From: an uncultured Clostridia bacterium
GTDB taxonomy: Bacteria > Bacillota > Clostridia > Oscillospirales > Acutalibacteraceae
Direction: 5' to 3'
Length of the DNA: 64,000 nucleotides
Assembly (NCBI GenBank): GCA_937916395.1
Contig: CALFTN010000032.1
Span: 1 to 64,000, forward strand
The translations under genes and the position numbers were made by a program. The notes beneath the pieces are model-generated. The model searched no databases and was not told the origin of the DNA. It saw only the letters and a list, made by a program, of their open reading frames with translations. Position 1 is the stretch's first letter. Each line of letters starts with the position of its first letter. Positions 44,063 to 53,500 of the stretch are shown here, piece after piece.

Positions 44063-44248
44063 AAAGGTAGGAGTGGTTGGCTCAATCGCTCCTACTGATT
44101 TTCTAAAAAATTCTATCATTTAAAGTCTTTTGTAAACTAAAAATGATAGAATTTTGTTATTTATTCAATTAATTATAATCAAGTCCGTTAAAAATGTTGT
44201 TTTTATTAAGAATTTAGTAATTGAAATATCATACATTTAACTGTATAA
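44063..44248 (+). repeat. Long direct repeat, copy 1
   Basis: A 186-bp segment comprising the GGAGTGGTTGG hairpin, the TCTATCATTT terminator hairpin and a TTGAAA-N17-TATAAG promoter-like end. It matches 44922-45108 with about ten differences. Confidence 0.85.
44107..44155. terminator. Terminator hairpin after the orphan membrane protein gene
   Basis: Arms AAAATTCTATCATTT and AAATGATAGAATTTT, T-rich exit; same hairpin repeated at 44967-45015. Confidence 0.75.
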
Positions 44249-44411
44249 GACAATCAGGGGACGGTTCTATGATTGAGTCCCTCTCCCCTTGATTATCGAT
44301 AGTTAACCTTATTCAAATCTTAATTTAACAAAAAATCAGGGGTTGGTTGATTGGAAAAACAACACAATCACAGAACCGTCCCCTGATTTTTCGAACCGTC
44401 CCCTGATTTTT
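44249..44411. repeat. GGGACGGTT repeats (REP-like)
   Basis: CAGGGGACGGTTCT occurs at about 44254-44268. An inverted arrangement follows: AAAAATCAGGGG at 44331-44342 against GAACCGTCCCCTGATTTTT, given twice in tandem to 44411. A further copy, GACAGGGGACGG, is at 44864-44875. Such motifs accompany IS200-like REP transposases in other bacteria; none is encoded here. Confidence 0.65.
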
Positions 44412-44455
44412 CTATATAATTAGAATTAACTCAGAAAAAACAAAGTTGTTTCTAT

Positions 44456-44791
44456 AAAACGCCTCTCTTCGAAGAGAGGGGGACCGCCGTCCCATATAGT
44501 TATTCGCTTTAATAAGCTTTCAAGCGTGTTGGAAATTTATTAAAATGAACAATTTTCTTTGGGTGGTGGAGAGTTCTTCGACACGAGCTAACCTCTTTTG
44601 TAGAAGTTATTAGGTTTTAACCTTATTCCTTCGTCAAGTAAGATTATTTATAAAACAACCTCGTTGCGAAGAACTCTCCACCATTCCATTTTAAATTTTT
44701 ATAAATTAAAATGCCACAATCGTCTGAAAATAAAATGAAACAAATAGTTTTTCAAATGAATGGTCCCCCTCTCTTCGAAGAGAGGCGTTTT
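44456..44791. mobile_element. Nested inverted-repeat element, copy B (MITE-like)
   Basis: A 336-bp non-coding element with outer arms 44456-44484 and 44763-44791 (each with CCTCTCTTCGAAGAGAGG, then GGGGAC at the inner side) and inner arms GGTGGAGAGTTCTTCG at 44565-44580 and CGAAGAACTCTCCACC at 44667-44682. Arms match copy A (16617-16904) almost exactly while the interior differs. It is embedded between the two copies of a 186-bp direct repeat. Confidence 0.72.
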
Positions 44792-44876
44792 GTTACCATT
44801 ACTTTTTCGTTTCATTTACAATGCCGACCGCAGGTCCCACAATTTTTAATTTTTTATTTTTAAGACAGGGGACGGC

Positions 44877-44961
44877 TGATTGAGGTAAGAAGTAATAACG
44901 AATAGTTAAAAAGTTAAATCTAAAGGTAGGAGTGGTTGATTCAATCGCTCCTACTGATTTT
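44877..44961 (+). repeat. Composite intergenic repeat, copy 2
   Basis: Same arrangement as 43180-43270: GTAAGAAGTAATAACG unit, AATAGTTAAAAAG, and hairpin GTAGGAG/CTCCTAC (44926-44954). Confidence 0.8.
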
Positions 44962-45108
44962 ACTAAAAAATTCTATCATTTAAAGTCTTTTGTAAACTAA
45001 AAATGATAGAATTTTGTTATTTATTCAATTAATTATAATCAAGTCCGTTAAAAATGTTGTTTTTATTAAAAATTTAGTAATTGAAATATCATACATATAA
45101 CTGTATAA
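44922..45108 (+). repeat. Long direct repeat, copy 2 (contains the functional promoter)
   Basis: Second copy of 44063-44248; its 3' end supplies the intact TATAAT of the alpha/beta-hydrolase promoter. Confidence 0.85.
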
Positions 45109-45109
45109 T
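45081..45109 (+). promoter_or_regulatory. Promoter of the alpha/beta hydrolase gene
   Basis: TTGAAA, 17-bp spacer, TATAAT. The duplicated copy at 44221-44249 has TATAAG instead. Confidence 0.7.
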
Positions 45110-45140
45110 AAACTTATTAAATTATAAAGGGTGATTTTTT

Positions 45141-46064
45141 ATGGGCAAAAAGAACAAGCTTTTAAAGGTTGCTGTGGGTGCTGGTGCAATTTATGCTCTC
45201 AGTGGTGCAGCATTTACCGGTTTTGTGTTAACACGTGCACATAAGCATTTTTCAAAATTTGCAGACTGGGTTAAAGGCAACGAACCAGAGCCACCTGCTG
45301 ACACAAGTAAAACACAAGAAAAAGCTGACCATATCGTTATTAAAAACAGAGACAACAAAGCTATTCATGGTTTTATGATTAAAAATCCTGTAGAAAGCAA
45401 TAAATGGGCTATTTTAATTCACGGCTTCAACTGTGAACCATTTTACATGGCAAATCTGGCAGAAAAATATTATGAATGGGGCTACAACGTAATTATGCCG
45501 GCACTTCGTGGTCACGACCACAGTGAACATAATGCTGTTTCTATGGGTTGGCTTGACAGACTCGACATGGTTGACTGGATAAATTATTTAGTAGGAATTC
45601 ACCCTGACTGTCAGATTGTGCTCCACGGTATTTCTATGGGTGGTGCAACTGTAATGATGACAGTTGGTGAAGATTTACCTGAAAATGTTAAATGTGCTAT
45701 TGAAGACTGCGGTTTTACAAGTGTATGGGATGAATTCAAATATGAACTCAAAAAGACTTATAAACTAAACGCCTTCCCTACCCTTTACGCTTCAAGTAAT
45801 ATTCACTCAATTTTCAAAGGTCACAGCTTGAAAGAAGCTTCTTCTATTGAGCAATTAAAAAAATCAAAAACACCTGTTCTTTTTATCCACGGCGAAAAGG
45901 ATGATTATGTGCCATTTAATATGTTACAGAAAAATTTTGATGCTTGTGCTTCTGAAAAAGAGATGCTTGTTGTGCCAGAAGCTGAGCACGCAAACTCTTA
46001 TAAAATTAACCCTGAGCTTTATTGGAATAAAGTAGAAGAATTTACAAATAAATATATTAAATAA
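45141..46064 (+). CDS. Alpha/beta hydrolase, membrane-anchored
   Basis: A 307-residue serine hydrolase with an N-terminal hydrophobic segment (VAVGAGAIYALSGAAFTGFV). The triad is visible: Ser in HGISMGG, Asp in HGEKDDYVPF and His in EAEHANS; the oxyanion loop is LIHGFNCEPF. The family (BAAT/S9-like 'alpha/beta hydrolase' of Firmicutes, similar to YqkD-type proteins) acts on esters of unknown identity. AAAGGGTGAT precedes the ATG. Its promoter lies in a duplicated repeat. Confidence 0.9.
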   Translation: MGKKNKLLKVAVGAGAIYALSGAAFTGFVLTRAHKHFSKFADWVKGNEPEPPADTSKTQEKADHIVIKNRDNKAIHGFMIKNPVESNKWAILIHGFNCEPFYMANLAEKYYEWGYNVIMPALRGHDHSEHNAVSMGWLDRLDMVDWINYLVGIHPDCQIVLHGISMGGATVMMTVGEDLPENVKCAIEDCGFTSVWDEFKYELKKTYKLNAFPTLYASSNIHSIFKGHSLKEASSIEQLKKSKTPVLFIHGEKDDYVPFNMLQKNFDACASEKEMLVVPEAEHANSYKINPELYWNKVEEFTNKYIK

Positions 46065-46100
46065 CACAAAATATTGTGTATAAATATTTAACCTTTACTA

Positions 46101-46129
46101 TTGAAATTTGACTTAAAATAGTGTAAAAT
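46101..46129 (+). promoter_or_regulatory. pckG promoter
   Basis: TTGAAA, 17-bp spacer, TAAAAT, 51 nt before the start codon. Confidence 0.65.
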
Positions 46130-46179
46130 GTTAAATGTATAAAATTGGTGAAAATTAATTTTCACAGGAGGTATTTACA

Positions 46180-47961
46180 ATGTCCGCATTAACAACAAAC
46201 AAAAGCGTTCTCTCTTGGATTGACGAGAAAGTAGAACTTGTAAAACCAGATAAAATTGTCTGGATTGATGGTTCACAAGAACAAATCGAAGAATTAAGAG
46301 CTACTGCTTGTTCAACAGGCGAACTCATTAAGCTCAATCAAGACCTTCTTCCTAACTGCTATCTTCACAGAACTGCAGTTAACGACGTTGCTCGTGTTGA
46401 AGGCCGTACTTTTATTTGTGCTCCTACAAAAGAAGCTGCTGGTCCTACAAACAACTGGATGGACCCACAAGAAGCATACACAATGCTTTACGATATAGCT
46501 CGCGACAGCTACAAAGGCAGAACAATGTATGTTATTCCTTACTCAATGGGTCCTGTTGGCTCACCTTTTGCAAAAATTGGTATTGAGCTTACTGACTCAA
46601 TCTATGTTGTTCTCAATATGGTTATTATGACAAGAGTTGGAAAGAACGTTTTAGATGTTCTCGGCGATAGCAATGACTGGGTTCGTGGTCTTCACTGCCG
46701 TTGCTCTATTGATGAAGAAAAAAGATATATCTGCCAGTTCCCACAGGATAACACTATTATTTCTGTTAACTCAGGTTACGGCGGAAACGTTCTTCTTGGT
46801 AAAAAATGCTTTGCTCTTCGTATTGCTTCTTACCAAGGTTGGAAAGAAGGCTGGCAAGCTGAGCACATGCTCATTCTTGGTATCCAGAATCCTAAGGGCG
46901 AAGTTAAATATATCTGTGCTGCTTTCCCATCAGCTTGCGGTAAAACTAACCTCGCTATGCTTATTCCACCAGAAAGCTACCAGAAAAAAGGCTATAAAGT
47001 ATGGTGCGTAGGTGACGATATTGCTTGGATTAGAAAAGGTGCTGACGGCAGACTTTACGCTATCAACCCAGAAAATGGTTTCTTCGGCGTTGCTCCTGGT
47101 ACTAACGAAAAATCTAACCCTAACGCTCTTGCAACAACTAAAGAAGGTACAATCTTCACAAACGTTGCTCATAACCTTGACAATAACACTGTTTGGTGGG
47201 AAGGTCTTGACAAAAACCCTCCTGCAAATGCCGTTGAATGGAAAGGCAACCCTTGGAATGGTCAGACAAGCGAAGAAAAAGGCGCTCATCCTAACAGCCG
47301 TTTCACAGCTCCTGCTACAAATTGCCCATGCCTTAGCTCTGAATTTGAAAATCCAAACGGTGTGCCGATTTCAGCTATTGTTTTCGGTGGCAGACGTGCA
47401 AAGCTCGCTCCACTTGTTTACCAATCACGTGACTGGAATCACGGTGTGTTCGTTGGTTCAATTATGGCTTCTGAAACAACTGCTGCTGCAGCTGGTGCAG
47501 TTGGTGTTGTTCGTCGTGACCCAATGGCTATGTTACCATTCTGTGGTTACAATATGGCTGATTACTGGCAACACTGGATTGACATTGGTAAGACTCTTGA
47601 CGCTGATAAAGCACCAAAAATCTTCAATGTTAACTGGTTCCGTAAAGACGACGAAGGCAACTTTATGTGGCCTGGTTTCGGCGATAACCTTCGTGTTCTT
47701 GATTGGATTATTGACCGTTGCGAAGGCAAAGTTGGTGCAAAAGAAACAGAAATCGGTTTCGTTCCTAATGCAGAAGATATCAACATTGAAGGTCTTGAGG
47801 GTGAAGTTACTCTTGATTCTCTCAAGAGTATTCTTGAAGTTGAAAAAGAACTCTGGCAAGAAGATGCTAAAGGTATTGAAGAATTCTACTCTAAATTCGG
47901 TGACAAAATTCCACCAGTACTTGCAGAAGAACTTGCTACTCTTAAGAAAAACGTTCAATAA
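46180..47961 (+). CDS. pckG: Phosphoenolpyruvate carboxykinase (GTP)
   Basis: PckG interconverts oxaloacetate and phosphoenolpyruvate with GTP/GDP; in fermentative anaerobes it often runs toward oxaloacetate, fixing CO2. The length of 593 residues fits the GTP class. Motifs: substrate site VEGRTFICAP, P-loop FPSACGKTNLAM (kinase-1a), VGDDIAWI (kinase-2), FGGRRAKLAPLVYQ and the guanine-binding NWFRKDDEG and WPGFGDN segments. GGAGG lies 7 nt before the ATG. Codon choice is markedly biased to CTT/GCT/GGT, suggesting high expression. A DapA-like gene follows. Confidence 0.97.
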   Translation: MSALTTNKSVLSWIDEKVELVKPDKIVWIDGSQEQIEELRATACSTGELIKLNQDLLPNCYLHRTAVNDVARVEGRTFICAPTKEAAGPTNNWMDPQEAYTMLYDIARDSYKGRTMYVIPYSMGPVGSPFAKIGIELTDSIYVVLNMVIMTRVGKNVLDVLGDSNDWVRGLHCRCSIDEEKRYICQFPQDNTIISVNSGYGGNVLLGKKCFALRIASYQGWKEGWQAEHMLILGIQNPKGEVKYICAAFPSACGKTNLAMLIPPESYQKKGYKVWCVGDDIAWIRKGADGRLYAINPENGFFGVAPGTNEKSNPNALATTKEGTIFTNVAHNLDNNTVWWEGLDKNPPANAVEWKGNPWNGQTSEEKGAHPNSRFTAPATNCPCLSSEFENPNGVPISAIVFGGRRAKLAPLVYQSRDWNHGVFVGSIMASETTAAAAGAVGVVRRDPMAMLPFCGYNMADYWQHWIDIGKTLDADKAPKIFNVNWFRKDDEGNFMWPGFGDNLRVLDWIIDRCEGKVGAKETEIGFVPNAEDINIEGLEGEVTLDSLKSILEVEKELWQEDAKGIEEFYSKFGDKIPPVLAEELATLKKNVQ

Positions 47962-47971
47962 GTTTATTTTG

Positions 47972-47999
47972 AAGGGCTGTCCCGAAAGGTACAGCCCTA
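47972..47999 (+). other. Intercistronic hairpin between pckG and the DapA-like gene
   Basis: AGGGCTGT, 10-nt loop, ACAGCCCT without a following T-run. It may protect the abundant pckG mRNA 3' end or dampen downstream expression; it is not a classical terminator. Confidence 0.5.
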
Positions 48000-48039
48000 T
48001 AACTCTATATAAAATATTATTAAAAAGGAAGTCCTAAAA

Positions 48040-48942
48040 ATGGCACAGTTAACTAAAGAAACAAAAGACGGTATTTATTCACTTATGCTCACCCCTTATT
48101 TTGAGGATAAGACAATTGACTACACCACTTATGAAAAATATGCAGAGTGGCAAGTAGCACAAGGTGTTGACCATCTTTTTGCAGTTTGCGGTAGTTCAGA
48201 AATGACTCAATTAACTCTCGAAGAAAGACTTAAGCTTGCAACTCTCACTGCAAAACACAAAGGTAACACAACAGTTGTTGCTACTGCAAATATTGAAGCT
48301 ACTCTTGACGAAAATATTGAAGAAGTTAAAAAAATGGAGCAAACTGGTGTTGATGGTCTTGTTTTCACAACAAAAGGCTTAGGCGACAACGACGAGAAAT
48401 TTGTTGAATACATATCAAAGCTTTTAGATGTTGCTACTCTCCCCGTTTTCCTTTATGAATTCCCTGGCTTCCAGCCACACTTAATCAGTGGTAAAGCTTA
48501 TGGTGAACTTGCAAAGACAGGTAAGATTTTTGGTATTAAAGACACAACCTGTACAATGGAAGGCATCCAGAGTAAAATCGATAATAAATACGATTCAACA
48601 ATCATTCAGGCAAATATGCCATTCCTTTTCGACTCTTATGTTGCTGGTGCTCGTGGTGTTATGGCAACACCTACTTCTTGCGGTGGTGCATTCTTCCAGA
48701 GATTCCACGAAGCTTTTGTTTCTGGCGATATGGCTCTTGCCCAGCAACGTTATAACGAAATTATTCTTCTTGATAACGCTATTGACAGTGGCTTTAACGC
48801 TACTGCAAAAGAGCTTATAAGACTTCAGGGTATTGATACATTTAACTGGTACACACGTAACAACCACAACCTTTCAAGTGCAAGACTCCGTTCACTCAAG
48901 TCTTTCCACGATTGGTGTGTTGCGAATGGATTAATGAAATAA
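48040..48942 (+). CDS. DapA/N-acetylneuraminate lyase-family aldolase
   Basis: A 300-residue class I aldolase of the DHDPS/NAL superfamily. The Schiff-base Lys is in IFGIKDTT and the partner Tyr in FLYEFPG. The phosphate/carboxylate loop CGSSEMTQLT replaces the GTTGE of true dihydrodipicolinate synthase and the YEFP motif replaces YNVP. The enzyme therefore probably splits or condenses a different 2-keto acid, such as a sugar acid. It lies 78 nt downstream of pckG with GGAAG before the ATG. I would not call it dapA. Confidence 0.85.
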   Translation: MAQLTKETKDGIYSLMLTPYFEDKTIDYTTYEKYAEWQVAQGVDHLFAVCGSSEMTQLTLEERLKLATLTAKHKGNTTVVATANIEATLDENIEEVKKMEQTGVDGLVFTTKGLGDNDEKFVEYISKLLDVATLPVFLYEFPGFQPHLISGKAYGELAKTGKIFGIKDTTCTMEGIQSKIDNKYDSTIIQANMPFLFDSYVAGARGVMATPTSCGGAFFQRFHEAFVSGDMALAQQRYNEIILLDNAIDSGFNATAKELIRLQGIDTFNWYTRNNHNLSSARLRSLKSFHDWCVANGLMK

Positions 48943-48956
48943 GTGTTATATATAAT

Positions 48957-48995
48957 AAAATCCCCGAGAATTTTAAAATTCTCGGGGATTTTTGA
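48957..48995. terminator. Bidirectional terminator
   Basis: Arms AATCCCCGAGAATTTT and AAAATTCTCGGGGATT with flanking A and T runs between convergent genes. Confidence 0.9.
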
Positions 48996-48997
48996 TT

Positions 48998-50482
48998 TTA
49001 ATCTTTAGTAAGTTCCTTAATGTATCTCTTAAAGAACACAACACCGTCGCCTAAAGCAGTAACAGGGATTCTTTCGTTTGTACCGTGAGTTGTTAAAAGA
49101 AGCTCTGTTGATACTGGGAATGGAGAATAACGATAGATATTATCACAAACTGGTTCATACTGACGAGAGTCTGTACCACCCATAACAAGATATGGAGCAA
49201 TAATATTATCCTGGTCCATTGACTTGCAGATTTTAGCAATTGTTTTGAATGCTCTTGAATCTGTTGGTGAAATCTTTGAAGGATTATTACCTTTAACTAA
49301 TTTAACCTCTGCATCCTTACCAGCACATTTTTTAAGATGTGCTTCAACAGTTTCAATAGTCTGACCTGGCATAATTCTTAAATTTACATTGATTGTAGCC
49401 TTTTGTGGAAGCACGTTTGGTGCAGGGCTACCACTTGCCATAGTAACTGCAGTTGTTGTTCTTGTCATACAAGCTGCTGGTGGAATCTGAATCATTATTT
49501 TTCTGATTAATGGTTTTAAGATAGGAACGTTACACATTACGCATCTTACAGGGTAAGTTGTATTTTTACCAATTTCTGTAAACAAAGCTGACATCATTGG
49601 TGTAATTTCTTCTTTAAATTGATTTTTTTCAAGCTTGCAAATAATTTTAGCAAGTCTGCCTAATGCTGTGTGCTTTGGTGGCTGTGAAGAGTGACCACCC
49701 TTAGCAAATGTTGAAATTTCAAAGTCAACGTGGCCTTTTTCTGCAACGCCCACACCTGCTAACTTCTTATTAATAACACCTTTAACATTAACAGGAAGAA
49801 TAGCGCCACCTTCGTCGATTACGCTGTCAAGCTTGATGCCTTTTTCTTTGAAATATTCCATAATGCAATAAGCACCTGAATGTCTACCCTCTGCCATAAC
49901 TTCTTCGTTATGACCAAAGCAAAGGTAAACGTCTCTTTCAGGAACATAACCTTCTTCAAGAAGAGTTTCAACTGCTTCCATAACACCAATAAGGTGGTTT
50001 TTAATATCGAGAGCACCTCTACCCCAAACAAAGCCATCTGCCACAGTACCGCTGAATGCAGGGTAAGTCCAATCTTCTTCTGTACCCTTTGAAACAGGAA
50101 CAACGTCCTGATGGGCAAGCATACAAATTGGCTCTTTTTCAGGATGAGCACTCTTCCAATGGAAAACAAGGCTCTTTTTTGAAATAATTGTCTTTTCAAG
50201 CTTTGAATGAATAAGTGGATAAGCTTCCTCTAAAAAAGCATGAAATTCATCAAATTTTGACCAATCAACCAAATCATCATTAAAATTTGAAATTGTTGGA
50301 ATCTGAATTGCTTTTGAAAGATTGTTTATGTATCTTTCAACATCAGCTTTTTCATCTGGATAGCCTTCTGCATCTTTCATTGGCTTTGCTTTGTAGGTTG
50401 TAGCAGCTCTTAACATACTAACACCTACACCTGCAGCTGCAGCAATACCAATACCGCCAGCTATCATAGAACCGATTGCCAT
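48998..50482 (-). CDS. M20-family metallocarboxypeptidase/amidohydrolase, membrane-anchored
   Basis: A 494-residue zinc peptidase with an N-terminal hydrophobic stretch (SMIAGGIGIAAAAGVGVSML). Metal ligands are in LAHQDVVPVS, WGRGALDIKNH, GHNEEVMAEGRHSGA and VMGGTDSRQYEP, matching the M20 CPS1/PM20D1-like group. These cleave dipeptides or N-acyl amino acids. The ATG at 50482 is chosen because AGGAG lies 10 nt upstream; the in-frame GTG at 50491 almost abuts it. It follows polC by 36 nt and may be transcribed as the last gene of that operon. Confidence 0.9.
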   Translation of the reverse strand: MAIGSMIAGGIGIAAAAGVGVSMLRAATTYKAKPMKDAEGYPDEKADVERYINNLSKAIQIPTISNFNDDLVDWSKFDEFHAFLEEAYPLIHSKLEKTIISKKSLVFHWKSAHPEKEPICMLAHQDVVPVSKGTEEDWTYPAFSGTVADGFVWGRGALDIKNHLIGVMEAVETLLEEGYVPERDVYLCFGHNEEVMAEGRHSGAYCIMEYFKEKGIKLDSVIDEGGAILPVNVKGVINKKLAGVGVAEKGHVDFEISTFAKGGHSSQPPKHTALGRLAKIICKLEKNQFKEEITPMMSALFTEIGKNTTYPVRCVMCNVPILKPLIRKIMIQIPPAACMTRTTTAVTMASGSPAPNVLPQKATINVNLRIMPGQTIETVEAHLKKCAGKDAEVKLVKGNNPSKISPTDSRAFKTIAKICKSMDQDNIIAPYLVMGGTDSRQYEPVCDNIYRYSPFPVSTELLLTTHGTNERIPVTALGDGVVFFKRYIKELTKD

Positions 50483-50518
50483 AATAAACACACTCCTATA
50501 TAAAACTTAAATTATAAA

Positions 50519-53500
50519 CTAAAATAATGACATCTGGTCGCTTTCTGGTAAATCACCAAAAGCACCACATTTTCTCAAGATTTCGATTGTAGATTTACCA
50601 GCTCTTGCTCTGTCTTCAAAATCTTCAATTGATGAAAATTCAGGTCCACCATCATTTCTTGCATTTGCAAGTTGTTCTGCAGCAGCCTCACCAACACCTG
50701 GTAATGCTGAGAATGGCATTCTTATTTTTCCATCTTCAGGAACATAAGAATGAGCTGTAGATTTATAAATATCAATAGGTAAAAACTCAACACCACGCGC
50801 CATAGCCTCGTGAACAATCATCATAATTGTTTGTCTGTCTTTTTCAACATTTGATGCTGTACCCTCTTTTACCTTAGCTTCGATTGATTTAAGAAGCATT
50901 TTAACAGCGTCTTTACCCTTTGACATTGATTCTGCATCAACATCGCCACCACGGACAGTAAGATATGCACAGTAATACTCGAGTTTATAATAAATCTTGA
51001 ACCATGCAAGTCTTAATGAAGCAATAATATATGCAGCAGCGTGAGCTTTAGGGAACATATACTGGATTTTGTCGCATGATTCAATATACCACTGAGGAAC
51101 GTTATGAGATTTCATAATCTCTTTCATTTCATCATTTAAGTATTTGTTTTTCTTACGAACAGTTTCCATTATATCAAACGCTTGTTTTGGCTCAAGACCA
51201 CAGTGCATTAAATAAACCATAATACTGTCACGGGTACCTATAACTTCTGAAATTGTACAAGTACCAGCTTTAATAAGCTCCTGAGCATTGCCAAGCCACA
51301 CGTCTGTACCATGAGAAAGACCTGCAATCTGAATAAGATCGGCAAAGGTTTGTGGTTTTGCTTCTAAAAGCATTCCCTTTGTGAAATCAGTACCCATTTC
51401 AGGAATTGAAAGTGTACCTGTTGGCCACAAAATATCTTCTTCAGTAACACCTAAAGGCGCTGGAGAAGTACAAAGCTCATAGAGCTTTCTGTCACTTATG
51501 TCAATATCCATAACATCGACACCAGTAAGGTCATAAAGATGCTTATAAATTGTAGGAACATCATGACCGAGCTCGTCAAGCTTTAACAATGTATCATGCA
51601 TTGAGTTAAAATCAAAGTGAGTTGTTATAATACCCTTCGAGCTATCCTCTGCAGGATGCTGAACAGGCGTAAAATCTTCAACATCATAAGTATTTGGAAC
51701 AACAACCATACCACCAGGATGCTGACCAGTTGTTCTTTTAACACCAGTACACCCTAATGTTAATCTGTCAATTTCTGCTTTAGTATATGTAAGTCCACGT
51801 TCATCAAGATATTTTCTTACATAACCATAAGCAGTTTTTTCAGCGACACCAGAAATTGTACCTGCTTTAAACACGTGGGTTTTACCGAACAATTCTTCAG
51901 TATATCTGTGTGACTGGCTCTGATATTCACCAGCAAAGTTAAGGTCAATATCAGGTGATTTATCACCAAAGAAGCCCAAAAATGTTTCAAATGGTATTTC
52001 GTGACCATCACGATAAAGTGGCTCACCACATTCAGGACAATTTTTTGGTGGTAAGTCAAAACCAGAACCATATTCACCATGCAAGAAAAACTCTGTATAA
52101 CGGCATTTCTGACAACGATAATGTGGTTGAAGTGGGTTAACCTCTGAAATACCAGCCATAATAGCAACGAATGAGGAACCAACCGAACCACGTGAGCCGA
52201 CATAATAACCACACTCTTCTGAGTGTTTAACAAGAAGTCTTGCAATCATATAAAGACCGGCAAAGCCGTTAGATATAATTGATTTAAGTTCTTTTTCAAG
52301 TCTGTCTGAAACAACCTCTGGTAAATCATCGCCATACCATTCTCTCGCTCTTTCCCAACAGAACTTTGTCAAATCCTCTTCAGCACCAGGTATTACCGGG
52401 TTAAAAGTACCATCAGGAATAGGAAGAATTCCTGGTTCTATCATATCTGCAATTAAATTTGTATTAGTAATAACAACCTCTCTTGCAGTTTCTTCACCTA
52501 AATAAGCAAAATCATCAAGCATTTCTCTCGTAGTTTTAAAGTAGAGTGGTGCCTGATTATCTGCATCAGAATACCCCTGACCCGCCTGTAAAATTGCTCT
52601 GAATTTTGCATCACCTTCATTTAAGAAGTGAACGTCGCCAGTTGCAACGGTTTTCTTGCCTAATTTATCACCCAATGCAATAATTTCCCTATTGATTTGC
52701 TCTAAATCATCAAAAGAATTAACTCTGTCGTATTCTTCATCATTTTTAGTTATCATAAAGCTGTTATTACCATTAGGTTGAATTTCAAGATAATCATAAA
52801 ATTCAGCAATTTTTATAAGCTCTTCAGGACTTTTTCTTTGAAGAAATGCTTTATAAAGCTCACCTGCTTCACATGCACTACCAATAATTAAACCTTCTCT
52901 TAATTCTTCGATAAGGCTTTTTGGCATTCTTGGTCTTTTGTAGAAATAATCTAAGTTTGAAGCTGAAATAAGTTTATAAAGATTTTTTAAGCCCACCTTA
53001 TTTTTAACAAGCAAAATACAGTGGTAGCTCTGTGATTTTTTTATCTCTTCAGCATCTTTTTTACTACCGTCTTCGTTATAATCATCTACAAGGTAACATT
53101 CACAGCCATAAATAATCTTGAAGTCCGAACCCCTTGCTGTGTTACATGCTTCCGGGAAAGCTTGTACACAACCGTGGTCTGTAATAGCAATAGCCTTATG
53201 ACCCCAGTTCATCGCCCTTTTTACCAATGACTTTGCACTACTCATAGCATCCATAGCCGACATATTGGTGTGAAGATGGAGCTCAACTCTTTTTTCTTCT
53301 TCGTCATCAGTTTTTTCAAATTTCTGAACTGTTGACATAGCTCGTGGACGAATTATATAGTCTTTTTTATAATCGTCGTAAATAATTGTACCACGGATCA
53401 ACACTGTTAAACCATCTTTGAGTTTATTCTTTAAAGACTCTAAATTTTCTTTTTCATCAAAGAATTTAACACCATAAGAATATGTATAGTCTGTAACATT

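Noticed and set aside
46655..48037. Long alternative open frames overlapping pckG on both strands
   Set aside because: They are shadows created by the strong codon bias of pckG and contain no recognisable domains.
48040..48942. Naming the aldolase dapA
   Set aside because: The GTTGE and YNVP motifs of dihydrodipicolinate synthase are replaced, and the neighbour is pckG rather than lysine genes.
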